From: Verrucomicrobia bacterium SCGC AAA164-E04
GTDB taxonomy: Bacteria; Verrucomicrobiota; Verrucomicrobiia; Limisphaerales; AAA164-E04
Assembly (NCBI GenBank): GCA_000383715.1
Contig: KB911950.1
Span: 124,001-188,000 of the forward strand
DNA length: 64,000 bases
Direction of reading: 5' to 3'
Under the pieces are notes generated by a model. That model made no database searches and was not told the DNA's origin. It worked only from the letters and a program-made list of their open reading frames with translations. Position numbers and translations under genes: made by a program. Shown piece by piece: positions 50,716 through 60,053 of this stretch (its first letter is position 1; every line of letters starts with the position of its first letter).

Positions 50716-51546
50716 ATGCAGATCATTGACTTCATTCTTAATATAGCAGCCTGGATACTATGGGTGAATGGGTGGATGCAACTCCACAACCCGACCGAGA
50801 TTCAGCGCCCATTGACCCTATTGGGAACTTTGGTGGGGCCTTCTCGTCGCATCGGGAGCGCATGGATATATTTTGGTGGCTTCCTTTTGATTTTGCTGGT
50901 CAAAGCCCTGCTGCTGCATTACCTGGGAGCCCCCATTGATCCAACCCTGTCAATGAATTTCATGTTGCTGATGGTTTATTTCAAGACAGCAAGTTTGAGT
51001 TCGATGTTTTGGATGGCAGTGGCCAGTTTTCTGAAATTCGCAATGATTGCCTATATCTGGCTCTGGTTCTTATCACGTGTCAGCCCCAGAAATGGTGCCG
51101 AAAATATCGTTAACGGTCTGGGGGCTTCACTGGGATTCCTTCAAAGCAAACACTGGCTGATACAGGTTTTGGTTCTCCTCACCTTCGGTTTCATAGGATG
51201 GGTTTTTCTAGCTGTGGTTTTTGGCTGGTTGGGTATTTTGCCAGCGGTCAGCGATGTTCCACATTTGTTATGGCAAGCCCTTTGTATTTCCATCAGCGCC
51301 TGGCTTGGCCTTTACTATCTCATCATCCTCTTGATGTTGCTTTACCTCATCCATAGTTACGTGCACTTGGGCAATTGGGAAGGCTGGGAATGGATTGATG
51401 AGGTAGCCGGGAAATTGTTGTCGCCTCTGTCCCGTTTCCCTTTCCAATGGGCCCGTATTGATTTTGCACCTCTGGTGATCTTGTTGCTCAACTGGTGCAT
51501 TTACCTCTCTTGTGATTATCTTATCCTTTTGGTCTATCAAGGGTGA
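50716..51546 (+). CDS. YggT-family-like integral membrane protein
   Basis: Multi-TM ORF; C-terminal SPLSRFPFQWARIDFAPLVILLLNWCIYL resembles YggT repeats. Confidence 0.7.
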   Translation: MQIIDFILNIAAWILWVNGWMQLHNPTEIQRPLTLLGTLVGPSRRIGSAWIYFGGFLLILLVKALLLHYLGAPIDPTLSMNFMLLMVYFKTASLSSMFWMAVASFLKFAMIAYIWLWFLSRVSPRNGAENIVNGLGASLGFLQSKHWLIQVLVLLTFGFIGWVFLAVVFGWLGILPAVSDVPHLLWQALCISISAWLGLYYLIILLMLLYLIHSYVHLGNWEGWEWIDEVAGKLLSPLSRFPFQWARIDFAPLVILLLNWCIYLSCDYLILLVYQG

Positions 51547-51593
51547 TGACATAGGTCTCCATCTCATGAGTCGGCCCTGTTGACCTCGTGTTA

Positions 51594-53813
51594 TTACTTC
51601 GTCATGACGACAAATCTTTCAAGTTCGCCAAACATGGCTTTCTGGTTTTGATTGGTTACTGTTTCCTCCAGATTCAATTGGCCATCGTTCGCTTTTGAGA
51701 CTTTGAATTGGCGCCTGCGGGATGCTCCTTCTTCGTATTTAAAAGTCTGTCCATCGTCTTCATAGAGGTCGCCTATGCCTGGTTCAGTGCCATACCATCG
51801 TACCTCCAGTGAATGACCAATGGCACGCTTGACCTGATTGACGGAATCGCTCAGCATCGGGATCACTGCGCCATCTTTGACAAACAGCGGGATACGATCA
51901 CCAAGTTCAGCGGCAGTCACTGAAATAGTCTCACCATTGCCTGCGAAATTACCCGAATAAAAATGATACCAATTTCCATGAGGTAGCTGAACCTCACGTC
52001 TGGTTGCCTGGTTTTCATAAAACGGTGCAACCAAAATGGAAGGACCGAACATATATTGATCAGTCTTCTCGACGCGGCGATCCATCGCGTAAGGATTCAT
52101 TTCACTATCAAGTTTTCCTTCAATTACTGTCTCATTTCCACCTGCAAATCCATCTTCTAATATCATTGCTCGGACCGGTGGGATGCCTCTGAAATGGTAA
52201 TCGGCAAAAGCGGTGTAAAGGTAGGGTAGCAAGCGCATGCGAAGCTGAATGACATCTCTGACCGCATTCGTCACCTTTTCGTAACTCCATGGCTTTTTTC
52301 CCGATGACCAAGCGTTTAATTGAGCCATGGCAGAGAAACAGACGGTTTGCATTCGGTTCAACCATTCGCGATCACTTCGAGCCGAACGGGCCTCAGGGGT
52401 CCATAATATTCCGCAGAGACTTGAAGTTGAAATTCCTGTCAGATATTCACGATGGTTGTAGGCGTCGCTGTAGATGACGAATGGATACCCCGATGCGGCG
52501 CCATTGCCGGCTCTCACCAGGCCGTATGTGCGCACATTGCGTTTTTTGAAGAGGTCCGTATAGAGCATGTTCTGCATGAGTAATCCATATGATTGCCGCA
52601 TCGCTTCACCGGAGACGCCCGAAGGGAAGGTTGCATGGTCCGGCCAGAGCCAGAAATCGTACCCGTCCACTTCATCGATTTTGTAACCGCTGACACCAAT
52701 GCTGATATGATCCTCGTGATGTTGATCGGTCAACAGGCGCCGTGCCTGTGGGAGGGTGTAGTCAGGCACCAGCCCAAGCCAAACCAGATGGGAGCCTGAA
52801 AGTGGATACATAGATTCGTAGAGACGGCTGCTCTTGGAAATATAAGGGTTCTCCCACAGGTTCAAACGAATCCCCTTGTCCAGTAATTCACGTGTAAATG
52901 TTGCGGGATCAGGAAAGCGTTTTTTTTGCCATTCGAAGGTGCAAGGATAAGATTTTGTCATCCATCCAGGCTCCAGCCCGACAACATCGATGGGGAAGTT
53001 GCGTTCCTCAAAGTCCTCCAGTTCCTCTTTCACCTGATCCGCGTTGAAAGTTGCATGCACGCGATGCCAGAACCCCAGTCCCCATAGAGGGGGAAGGGCC
53101 CCGCCGCCATGGAACAGGTTATACCGCTGAACGACTTCCAATATTGAGTTGCCGGAAAAGACAATCAACTCAAGTCCCGGACTGTTTACCTGAGCCTCCA
53201 CGGCATCCCCTGGTGGTTGAGCCAACCATGGTCCCGGTTGAGGTTCGTCGGACGGAGGATTTCGATCTACCTCCGGCGGATTACGCAGGGAATCTTTTCG
53301 ATTGCCCACTTGATTGTAAATTTTCAGGAATCTGGCTGTATTGAAGAACACTCCGTAACCTTTGCTGGAAATGTAAAAAGGTACCGGCGCATGCGTCCGG
53401 CCGCCGCCTTTGCTCCAGTGATCCACGTTGAGGGTCATGACCTTGCGCGAATGCTTGATGCCATCGAGTTGAAGTCCGAATCCATAAAGAGTTTCATCTT
53501 CATCGGTCGGGATCCGGACCATTACCTTTTCGCTCGAGTCCAGATGAAACGAAATGGTCTTTGAGGAAAATGGAAACGCAGCATCGGAGAGCGCATTCAA
53601 TGCATTGAGTCTCGGGGGAGCGGCTGCGAGATCCGAATAGCGGATTTCATTCTCCAGATTGCCTATTTCAGCTCGCCACACACCGCGTGCGACCTTATTC
53701 CAGGAAGTGAGTGGGGAAAGATCACCGAGATCTGCGGCATGGTGGGAGCTGTGCCCGAGGAAAATCACTGCGCCAATGATGATGGAGGCGATTGGAGGGG
53801 TTTTCATGATCAT
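51594..53813 (-). CDS. Glycoside hydrolase family 31 protein, exported
   Basis: LWGLGFWHRVHATFNADQVKEELEDFEERNFPIDVVGLEPGWM, GVSGYKIDEVDGYDFWLWPDHATFPSG, PLFVKDGAVIPM; start chosen at MIMKTPP. Confidence 0.9.
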   Translation of the reverse strand: MIMKTPPIASIIIGAVIFLGHSSHHAADLGDLSPLTSWNKVARGVWRAEIGNLENEIRYSDLAAAPPRLNALNALSDAAFPFSSKTISFHLDSSEKVMVRIPTDEDETLYGFGLQLDGIKHSRKVMTLNVDHWSKGGGRTHAPVPFYISSKGYGVFFNTARFLKIYNQVGNRKDSLRNPPEVDRNPPSDEPQPGPWLAQPPGDAVEAQVNSPGLELIVFSGNSILEVVQRYNLFHGGGALPPLWGLGFWHRVHATFNADQVKEELEDFEERNFPIDVVGLEPGWMTKSYPCTFEWQKKRFPDPATFTRELLDKGIRLNLWENPYISKSSRLYESMYPLSGSHLVWLGLVPDYTLPQARRLLTDQHHEDHISIGVSGYKIDEVDGYDFWLWPDHATFPSGVSGEAMRQSYGLLMQNMLYTDLFKKRNVRTYGLVRAGNGAASGYPFVIYSDAYNHREYLTGISTSSLCGILWTPEARSARSDREWLNRMQTVCFSAMAQLNAWSSGKKPWSYEKVTNAVRDVIQLRMRLLPYLYTAFADYHFRGIPPVRAMILEDGFAGGNETVIEGKLDSEMNPYAMDRRVEKTDQYMFGPSILVAPFYENQATRREVQLPHGNWYHFYSGNFAGNGETISVTAAELGDRIPLFVKDGAVIPMLSDSVNQVKRAIGHSLEVRWYGTEPGIGDLYEDDGQTFKYEEGASRRRQFKVSKANDGQLNLEETVTNQNQKAMFGELERFVVMTK

Positions 53814-53939
53814 GGTGTCCTTAATAATAACGCGCTTGCCGATTGCTGTTAAGCGCATTTTGTTTTCATTACCACAAAACCGTCCCTACATGGTTCCTTG
53901 AATCGTTAAATTGCGAGGGTTAGTATCTAAAATACAACC

Positions 53940-55148
53940 ATGATAAAGATGATCAATTTTTCCATGGTGGTTTGTTTTTTGTTGGCAATTCAAGTCAGCG
54001 CTGCCAGCCGCCATGAGCCGGATGTGCTTCCATTGGGACGTGCATACTTTGATCTTCGGGATGGACTGCAGAACTGCCACTTTCAATTTGATCGAAAGAA
54101 AGCGGGTCGCATTGCTTTTCTTGGAGGATCGATTACCGCCGGCGGTGGTTGGCGTGATCATACAATGAACTATTTTCGGAAACGGTTTCCCGAGACTGAA
54201 TTTGAGTTCATCGGAGCCGGAATCAGTTCGATGGGATCCGTCCCACACGCATTTCGCTTGGAGCGTGACGTCTTCTTGAACGGGCCAGTGGACTTATTGT
54301 TTGTAGAGGCGGCGGTTAATGATACTTCAAACACCTCGGAGATATTGCATATGTTGCGCGGTATGGAGGGTGTCGTAAGGCACGCACGCTCGATCAATCC
54401 ATTGACCGATATCGTACATCTTCATTTTGTCATGCCTGCGCACATGGTCGATTACAAGAAAGGCAAGACCCCTGATTCAATCGAGCAGCATGAAAAAGTC
54501 GCTTCGGCTTACGGCAACCCGACATTGAACCTATCTCTGGAGGTCACTGACCGCATTCAGGCGGGTGAATTCACTTGGAATGAAGATTTCAAAAACCTGC
54601 ACCCATCTCCCTTCGGCCATCGGCTTTATGCCAACAGCATCGCGCGTATGTTCAATATCGCCTTTCAAAAGCCTTTGTCCAGTGTGGTAAAACCGCATGC
54701 ACTACCAGACTTTGTGGATAGAAAAAGCTATGTCAATGGGCGTTTAGGGAGTATTTCCAGCGTGCATCATCTCAAAGGTTTTACATGGAACCCGACATGG
54801 AAGCCTATTGACAAGAAAGGTACTCGGGCTGGCTTTGTTCATGTTCCCGCCCTTGTTTCTACACAAACGGGAGCCAGTTTTGAATTTGATTTCAATGGCA
54901 CTGGGGTGGGGTTGTTCATTACCTCAGGTCCCGATGCCGGGCGCGTTGAATTCAACATCGACAACGCCGGATTTCGTCCATTGGAGACATTCACACGCTG
55001 GAGTCGAAGTCTCCACCTCCCCTGGGCTGTGATACTCGACGATGGGCTGGAGAACGGTCCGCATCATGTCAGGATACGTATTGCCGAAGAACACCATCCG
55101 GATTCGAACGGAACGGCGCTGCGGGTGTTTCATCTCCTGTTGAATTAA
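53940..55148 (+). CDS. SGNH/GDSL hydrolase family protein, exported
   Basis: RIAFLGGSITAGGGWRDHTMNYF, DLLFVEAAVNDTSN, NLHPSPFGHRLYANSIARMF. Confidence 0.88.
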   Translation: MIKMINFSMVVCFLLAIQVSAASRHEPDVLPLGRAYFDLRDGLQNCHFQFDRKKAGRIAFLGGSITAGGGWRDHTMNYFRKRFPETEFEFIGAGISSMGSVPHAFRLERDVFLNGPVDLLFVEAAVNDTSNTSEILHMLRGMEGVVRHARSINPLTDIVHLHFVMPAHMVDYKKGKTPDSIEQHEKVASAYGNPTLNLSLEVTDRIQAGEFTWNEDFKNLHPSPFGHRLYANSIARMFNIAFQKPLSSVVKPHALPDFVDRKSYVNGRLGSISSVHHLKGFTWNPTWKPIDKKGTRAGFVHVPALVSTQTGASFEFDFNGTGVGLFITSGPDAGRVEFNIDNAGFRPLETFTRWSRSLHLPWAVILDDGLENGPHHVRIRIAEEHHPDSNGTALRVFHLLLN

Positions 55149-55226
55149 GCTTTGTATTGATGGGGGTTTTTCCTGTTCAGAGTCTTTAGCTTGTTCGCAG
55201 AGCACTCTCATTCTAACCTTTCAAAC

Positions 55227-57023
55227 ATGTCATTGTTGAAAATTTCAGGCCTCTCCTTGCTCTGGTGCTGTCATTGCCTTTTTGCTCAGGACGAAATCTT
55301 AAAAGATCGGAATGTGGTGACTGGTGACGGAGATGGTTTTGAAGCACTCGTCAATGATTACTTCGACGAATTGGCCCGGCTTTCACCCGTCTGGGCAACG
55401 GGCATTGGAGATCATCGGTATGACGCATTCATAGATGATGTCAGTGAGCAAGGCCGCGAACGAAGACGGCAGTTGCAATTGGATCTTTTACAGCGAATCG
55501 AGACTCTTTCCAGAGGGAGGCTTTCGAGAGCTGAGCAAGTTGATCTTGCGATACTGCGGCATCATTTAAAAACGTCTGTATGGCGTCATGACATCTTGCA
55601 GGAATGGGCTTGGAATCCGCTGCGTTATTCGGGACTGGCGGGGGATGCTGTTTACGGTCTGATGGCGCGTGAGTTTGCGCCTTTACCGGATCGGCTTCGT
55701 TCCGCCACCTCCAGGCTTTTGCAACTGCCTGCGCTCCTGGAGCAGGCCCGGTCCGTACTCATCCCTTCTCGCGTGCCGCGTGCTCATGCTGAAACCGCTA
55801 TTGGACAGAATCGCGGTATATTAGCAATCATCAAAAACACCATTCAACCGCACCGCTCAGCATTGAAGCCAAAGGACAGGCGAGATCTCACCGGGGCCAT
55901 TGAGGTGGCTCGTCAGGCGGTTGAGGAACATCAACAATGGCTGGAGAATCACTTGTTACCCAAGGCGGCAGGGAACTATCGACTGGGGGCGACCTTATAT
56001 GATCAAAAACTTGAGCAAACGCTGCAGTCTTCTTTGACACGGCAACAGATCAAGGAGCGGGGTAAAAAGCAAATACGTGCATTGCATGATCGTATGTTCG
56101 AGATTGCCAGAAACGTGTATTTAAAGCGTTTTCCCTACACACAGTTTCCAAGGCGACCGTCACGGGCTTACAAAAAATCAATCATTCGAGCCTGCCTTGA
56201 GTTAGCCTGTCAGGACAGGCCAAGTGCCGAAGGCGTGGTGGCTGCCGTCAATGAATCTGTTCGATTGACCCGTCAATTCCTGACTGAAAACGACATTGTC
56301 ACCTTGCCTGAGGATCCCATGGAAATTATTGTCATGCCGGAATTTCGTCGTGGAGTTTCACTCGCCTATTGTGATTCCCCTGGCCCTTTAGAAAAAGGGT
56401 TGAAGACCTTCTATGCCGTTTCTCCACCACCGGCTTCCTGGACAGAAGAACAGGTTGCCTCCCATCTGCGTGAGTACAATCGTCGGTCGTTGCATAATCT
56501 CACGGTCCATGAAGCCATGCCTGGTCATTTCGTTCAACTCGCCCATGCCAATCGAAACCCCCGCAGGATTCGATCGGTTCTGGGGTCGGGTACCTTTGTA
56601 GAAGGATGGGCAGTTTACAGTGAGTGGATGATGTGTGAGGAAGGTTTCCTCAAGGATGATCCCTTGATGCGCTTGGTCGTTCTGAAATGGTACTTGAGAG
56701 ATGTGACCAACGCCTTACTTGACCAGGCAATACACGTTGACGGAATCGAAAAGCAAGAGGCGATGCGCCTGATGATGGAAGATGCGTTTCAAGAGGAGCG
56801 TGAAGCGGACGGAAAATGGCGAAGAGCTCAATTGACCTCAGCTCAATTATCTACCTATTTCGTCGGTTATCTGGAACATGTGGATCTTCGCTCTGAAGTG
56901 GAAGCCGAGTGGGATGGTCATTTCGTGCTGAAGGAATACCATGATCAGTTATTATCCTTCGGTTCCATTGCTATAAAATACGTCCGCGCCCTCATGCTGG
57001 ATTCAGGAATTCCAAAGGGATGA
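55227..57023 (+). CDS. DUF885 family protein, exported
   Basis: YFDELARLSPVWATGIGDHRYDAFIDD, HNLTVHEAMPGHFVQLAHANR, GTFVEGWAVYSEWMM; start chosen at MSLLK. Confidence 0.92.
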   Translation: MSLLKISGLSLLWCCHCLFAQDEILKDRNVVTGDGDGFEALVNDYFDELARLSPVWATGIGDHRYDAFIDDVSEQGRERRRQLQLDLLQRIETLSRGRLSRAEQVDLAILRHHLKTSVWRHDILQEWAWNPLRYSGLAGDAVYGLMAREFAPLPDRLRSATSRLLQLPALLEQARSVLIPSRVPRAHAETAIGQNRGILAIIKNTIQPHRSALKPKDRRDLTGAIEVARQAVEEHQQWLENHLLPKAAGNYRLGATLYDQKLEQTLQSSLTRQQIKERGKKQIRALHDRMFEIARNVYLKRFPYTQFPRRPSRAYKKSIIRACLELACQDRPSAEGVVAAVNESVRLTRQFLTENDIVTLPEDPMEIIVMPEFRRGVSLAYCDSPGPLEKGLKTFYAVSPPPASWTEEQVASHLREYNRRSLHNLTVHEAMPGHFVQLAHANRNPRRIRSVLGSGTFVEGWAVYSEWMMCEEGFLKDDPLMRLVVLKWYLRDVTNALLDQAIHVDGIEKQEAMRLMMEDAFQEEREADGKWRRAQLTSAQLSTYFVGYLEHVDLRSEVEAEWDGHFVLKEYHDQLLSFGSIAIKYVRALMLDSGIPKG

Positions 57024-57195
57024 TCCAGAGACATGTCTTCTTCCTGAAGCACAACCCTCAAGTGCTGGATGCTTGATTGTCTCTCAGCGTGACAATAACA
57101 ATTTGAATCGACAGCCTCTCCCCCTTGCTGAGATGGGGGCATCACCAAAGAACTTGGTTTCATGGTGAATCAATATTCGACCCGCAAAAGGTATT

Positions 57196-58713
57196 CTACT
57201 GATTGTCCTTTTTCCACAGCTCGGCGTCGGCCTTTTTTTGCTCAGGCGATGTATAATCAGTATTGTTGATGCCCTTGGGCTGTGTGGGCGGAGGAGGGGT
57301 GATGCCGGAGGCAAGCAAGACCTCATGAATGGATGCGATGGTTTCGAAAGAAGGTTTGAAGTTGCCAGGACGAAATCCTTCGGCGATGAGCAGGGGCGTC
57401 CACCCATGTTGATTAGCTTTATTCCATACTTCAATATCAGCGCCATGACCTGCCATGAATTCAATGACTCTGGGCAGGTTCTTGTAAGCAGCCGCGTGCA
57501 TGACAGTTTCTCCTTTTGTGCTCACGGCATTGATGTTCATACCTTTTTCCAGCAGCCAATGGACTGTTTCCATTACTTCCTCTTCAGTGCCTGCAACTTC
57601 ACCCGCTGCGACGGTGCCTAAACCGGCAGCAGCAATGAGGGGGGTGACTTCGTCCTCGTTTAAGATGGTGGGATCTGCCCCGGATTGGTGGAGCAATTTC
57701 AATAAGTTCAGATCAGCTGTTTTCGCCGCCATGAGGAATGGAGTTGCTCCTTGCCGGCTGAATTTGCCTGCGCCGCCATGGCCATTTGGGATGCGAATAT
57801 TTACATCGGCTCCAAGGGAAAGGATGTTTTTCACAAACTCCAAAGAGGTCAAGTTCCCTGAACCATCTGGAGGCGGCAAGCCGTTGACTCCTTCACCGCT
57901 ATCGGGTTTACGCACCCAGGTGATGGCGTGTAAGGCTGCATAGCCAGGCCGTAAGTCGTCAGGATCTGCGCCTGCTCTAACGAGTTCAATGGCCAGTTCA
58001 AAATGTCCATTTTCTACCGCCATCAACAAAGGGGTCATGCCTGTTTGAGGCCCTCGACTGGCTCGACGCTCTGGATCCATGGCTTCATGGATATCGATGC
58101 CCGCTTCAATCAAGGTTTGCACCACCTCGTGCCGCCCCTCACGAATGGCAAAGAACAGGGGAGTGAATCCGCTTTTGAGTGGAGATCTAAAATCCGCGCC
58201 AGCTTCGATCAGCCACGCGACCACATCCGCATGCCCTTCGGCAGAGGCCCACATGATTGCGGTTTGACCTCGATTCTCTCTGGTATTCAGTTCGGCACCC
58301 TGATTTGCCAAGGCCTGAACCGATTCCAGACTGCCCGCTCTGGCAGCCATCATCAAAGCGGATTGTTTTCCGTGGGATATCTGATCAACAACAGCGCCAG
58401 CCTTCAACAGGGTCTTCACCATAGATGCATTGCCGTTTTGACAGGCAAGCCATAATGGAGTGATTCCATAGTCCGTCACCACGGATGGATTTGCTTTTCC
58501 TTCCAGCAGCATTCTCACGCATTTGAGATCATCCTGAAGAGCAGCCTGATGCAATGCGGTCATTCCGTTTGCAACTGTCGCGTTCAAATCCCTCTGTGCT
58601 TCAATCAATGATTGCAGCCTTGAGTGGTCGGATTGCCGGACGGCTTCAAGAACGGGACTTTGCCCATACAGGGAAAGTGTCGATACCAGAAAGACGAGCA
58701 GGAGGTGTTTCAT
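57196..58713 (-). CDS. Exported ankyrin-repeat protein
   Basis: Signal peptide MKHLLLVFLVSTLSLYGQ followed by many ankyrin repeats (e.g. NGMTALHQAALQDDLKCVRMLLEGKANPS). Confidence 0.93.
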   Translation of the reverse strand: MKHLLLVFLVSTLSLYGQSPVLEAVRQSDHSRLQSLIEAQRDLNATVANGMTALHQAALQDDLKCVRMLLEGKANPSVVTDYGITPLWLACQNGNASMVKTLLKAGAVVDQISHGKQSALMMAARAGSLESVQALANQGAELNTRENRGQTAIMWASAEGHADVVAWLIEAGADFRSPLKSGFTPLFFAIREGRHEVVQTLIEAGIDIHEAMDPERRASRGPQTGMTPLLMAVENGHFELAIELVRAGADPDDLRPGYAALHAITWVRKPDSGEGVNGLPPPDGSGNLTSLEFVKNILSLGADVNIRIPNGHGGAGKFSRQGATPFLMAAKTADLNLLKLLHQSGADPTILNEDEVTPLIAAAGLGTVAAGEVAGTEEEVMETVHWLLEKGMNINAVSTKGETVMHAAAYKNLPRVIEFMAGHGADIEVWNKANQHGWTPLLIAEGFRPGNFKPSFETIASIHEVLLASGITPPPPTQPKGINNTDYTSPEQKKADAELWKKDNQ

Positions 58714-60053
58714 CAGACTGATAATGGAAATAATTCTTCCATTTTGCCTGTGCTGTCAGCGAATGAATCCAGATGCACGCCGGCTTTGTCGAGCAGCGTC
58801 AAGTGAAGATTCGACAAAGGAGTGGGCTTTTTGTAACGCACGTGGCGGCCTCCCTTCAGGCCGGTTGCACTGCCACCTGCCACCAGAACTGGCAGGTTGG
58901 TGTGGTCATGAATATTGGGGTTGCCTATCCCGCTTCCATAAAGCAACAAGGTTTGATCCAGTAATGATCCCTCTCCCTCCGGCGTATCTTGCAGCTTTTG
59001 CACATACTCTGCGAAAAGGGAGACATGGAATTGGTTGATTTTAGACATTCTCGCGATTTTTTCCGGATCGTTGCCGTGGTGCGACAGTGGATGATGCGGA
59101 TCAGGTACCCCGATTTCAGGGTAAGTGCGATTACTTGTTTCTCTCGCCAACTGGAAGGTGGTGACCCGAGTGACATCTCCCTGAAAGGCGAGTAACTGCA
59201 AATCAAACATCAATCGTGCATGCTCGGCATAGGATTCGGGGACGCCCACCGGGCGGTCCAGGTCGGGAAGCGGATTATCTTCCGCATTTGCCTCGGCCCG
59301 CTGGATGCGTCGTTCCACTTCCCTCACGGTTTCGAGGTAATCATCCATGCGAACGCGATCCCCGGTCCCCAGTTGTCGTTTCAATCGAGCGATGTCGTGA
59401 TTGAAAGCATCCAGCAAGCTAGCACGCCTGCGAAGCGCTGACTTCCGCTCTGCGGTCGTTCCTCCGTCGCCGAACAATGCCTCGAATACGATTCGAGGGT
59501 GGGCCTCCGCGGGTAAAGGGGTGGTAGGGGTGGACCATGAAAGGTTGTTCTGGTAAACGCAGGCATAACCATTGTCACACTGGCCGACCGTCTGCATCAA
59601 ATCCATGGACAATTCAAGGGAGGGCAATGGCGAGGTATGTCCAAAATGCTGGGCGGCTACCTGGTCGACGGTTGTCCCCAGGTAGTAATCGTTTCCTTCC
59701 GTATGTCTGGCTTTCGCTGCACTCAGGAAGGACGAGTTGGAAGTAGCATGTGAACCTGGATAGGCGTTGGCCAGTTCCATGTTTTGCAATACGTTGACCT
59801 GATGTTTGACGGGTTCCAGTGAACTCAAAATAGGTGATAGCTTTTCGAGCGCGCCTTCCTTCTCCGGAAACCATCGGGACTGGTCGCAGCCCATGGGCAT
59901 GAAAATAAAACCCAGACGTTTGGTTCTGCCGAGTGATGTTTTTGAGGAAGCTGTTGCCGCGGGTATCATGGCGTCCAGCAAGGGGAGTGCCATGGAAGCT
60001 CCCACGCTTCTGAGAAACGTGCGTCGAGGTAATGCTTTCTTTGTAATGATCAT
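58713..60053 (-). CDS. DUF1552 domain-containing protein
   Basis: LPRRTFLRSVGASMALPLLDAMIPAA leader, RLGFIFMPMGCDQSRWFPEKEG, LYGSGIGNPNIHDHTNLPVLVAGG; TGATG overlap with the ankyrin gene. Confidence 0.93.
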   Translation of the reverse strand: MIITKKALPRRTFLRSVGASMALPLLDAMIPAATASSKTSLGRTKRLGFIFMPMGCDQSRWFPEKEGALEKLSPILSSLEPVKHQVNVLQNMELANAYPGSHATSNSSFLSAAKARHTEGNDYYLGTTVDQVAAQHFGHTSPLPSLELSMDLMQTVGQCDNGYACVYQNNLSWSTPTTPLPAEAHPRIVFEALFGDGGTTAERKSALRRRASLLDAFNHDIARLKRQLGTGDRVRMDDYLETVREVERRIQRAEANAEDNPLPDLDRPVGVPESYAEHARLMFDLQLLAFQGDVTRVTTFQLARETSNRTYPEIGVPDPHHPLSHHGNDPEKIARMSKINQFHVSLFAEYVQKLQDTPEGEGSLLDQTLLLYGSGIGNPNIHDHTNLPVLVAGGSATGLKGGRHVRYKKPTPLSNLHLTLLDKAGVHLDSFADSTGKMEELFPLSV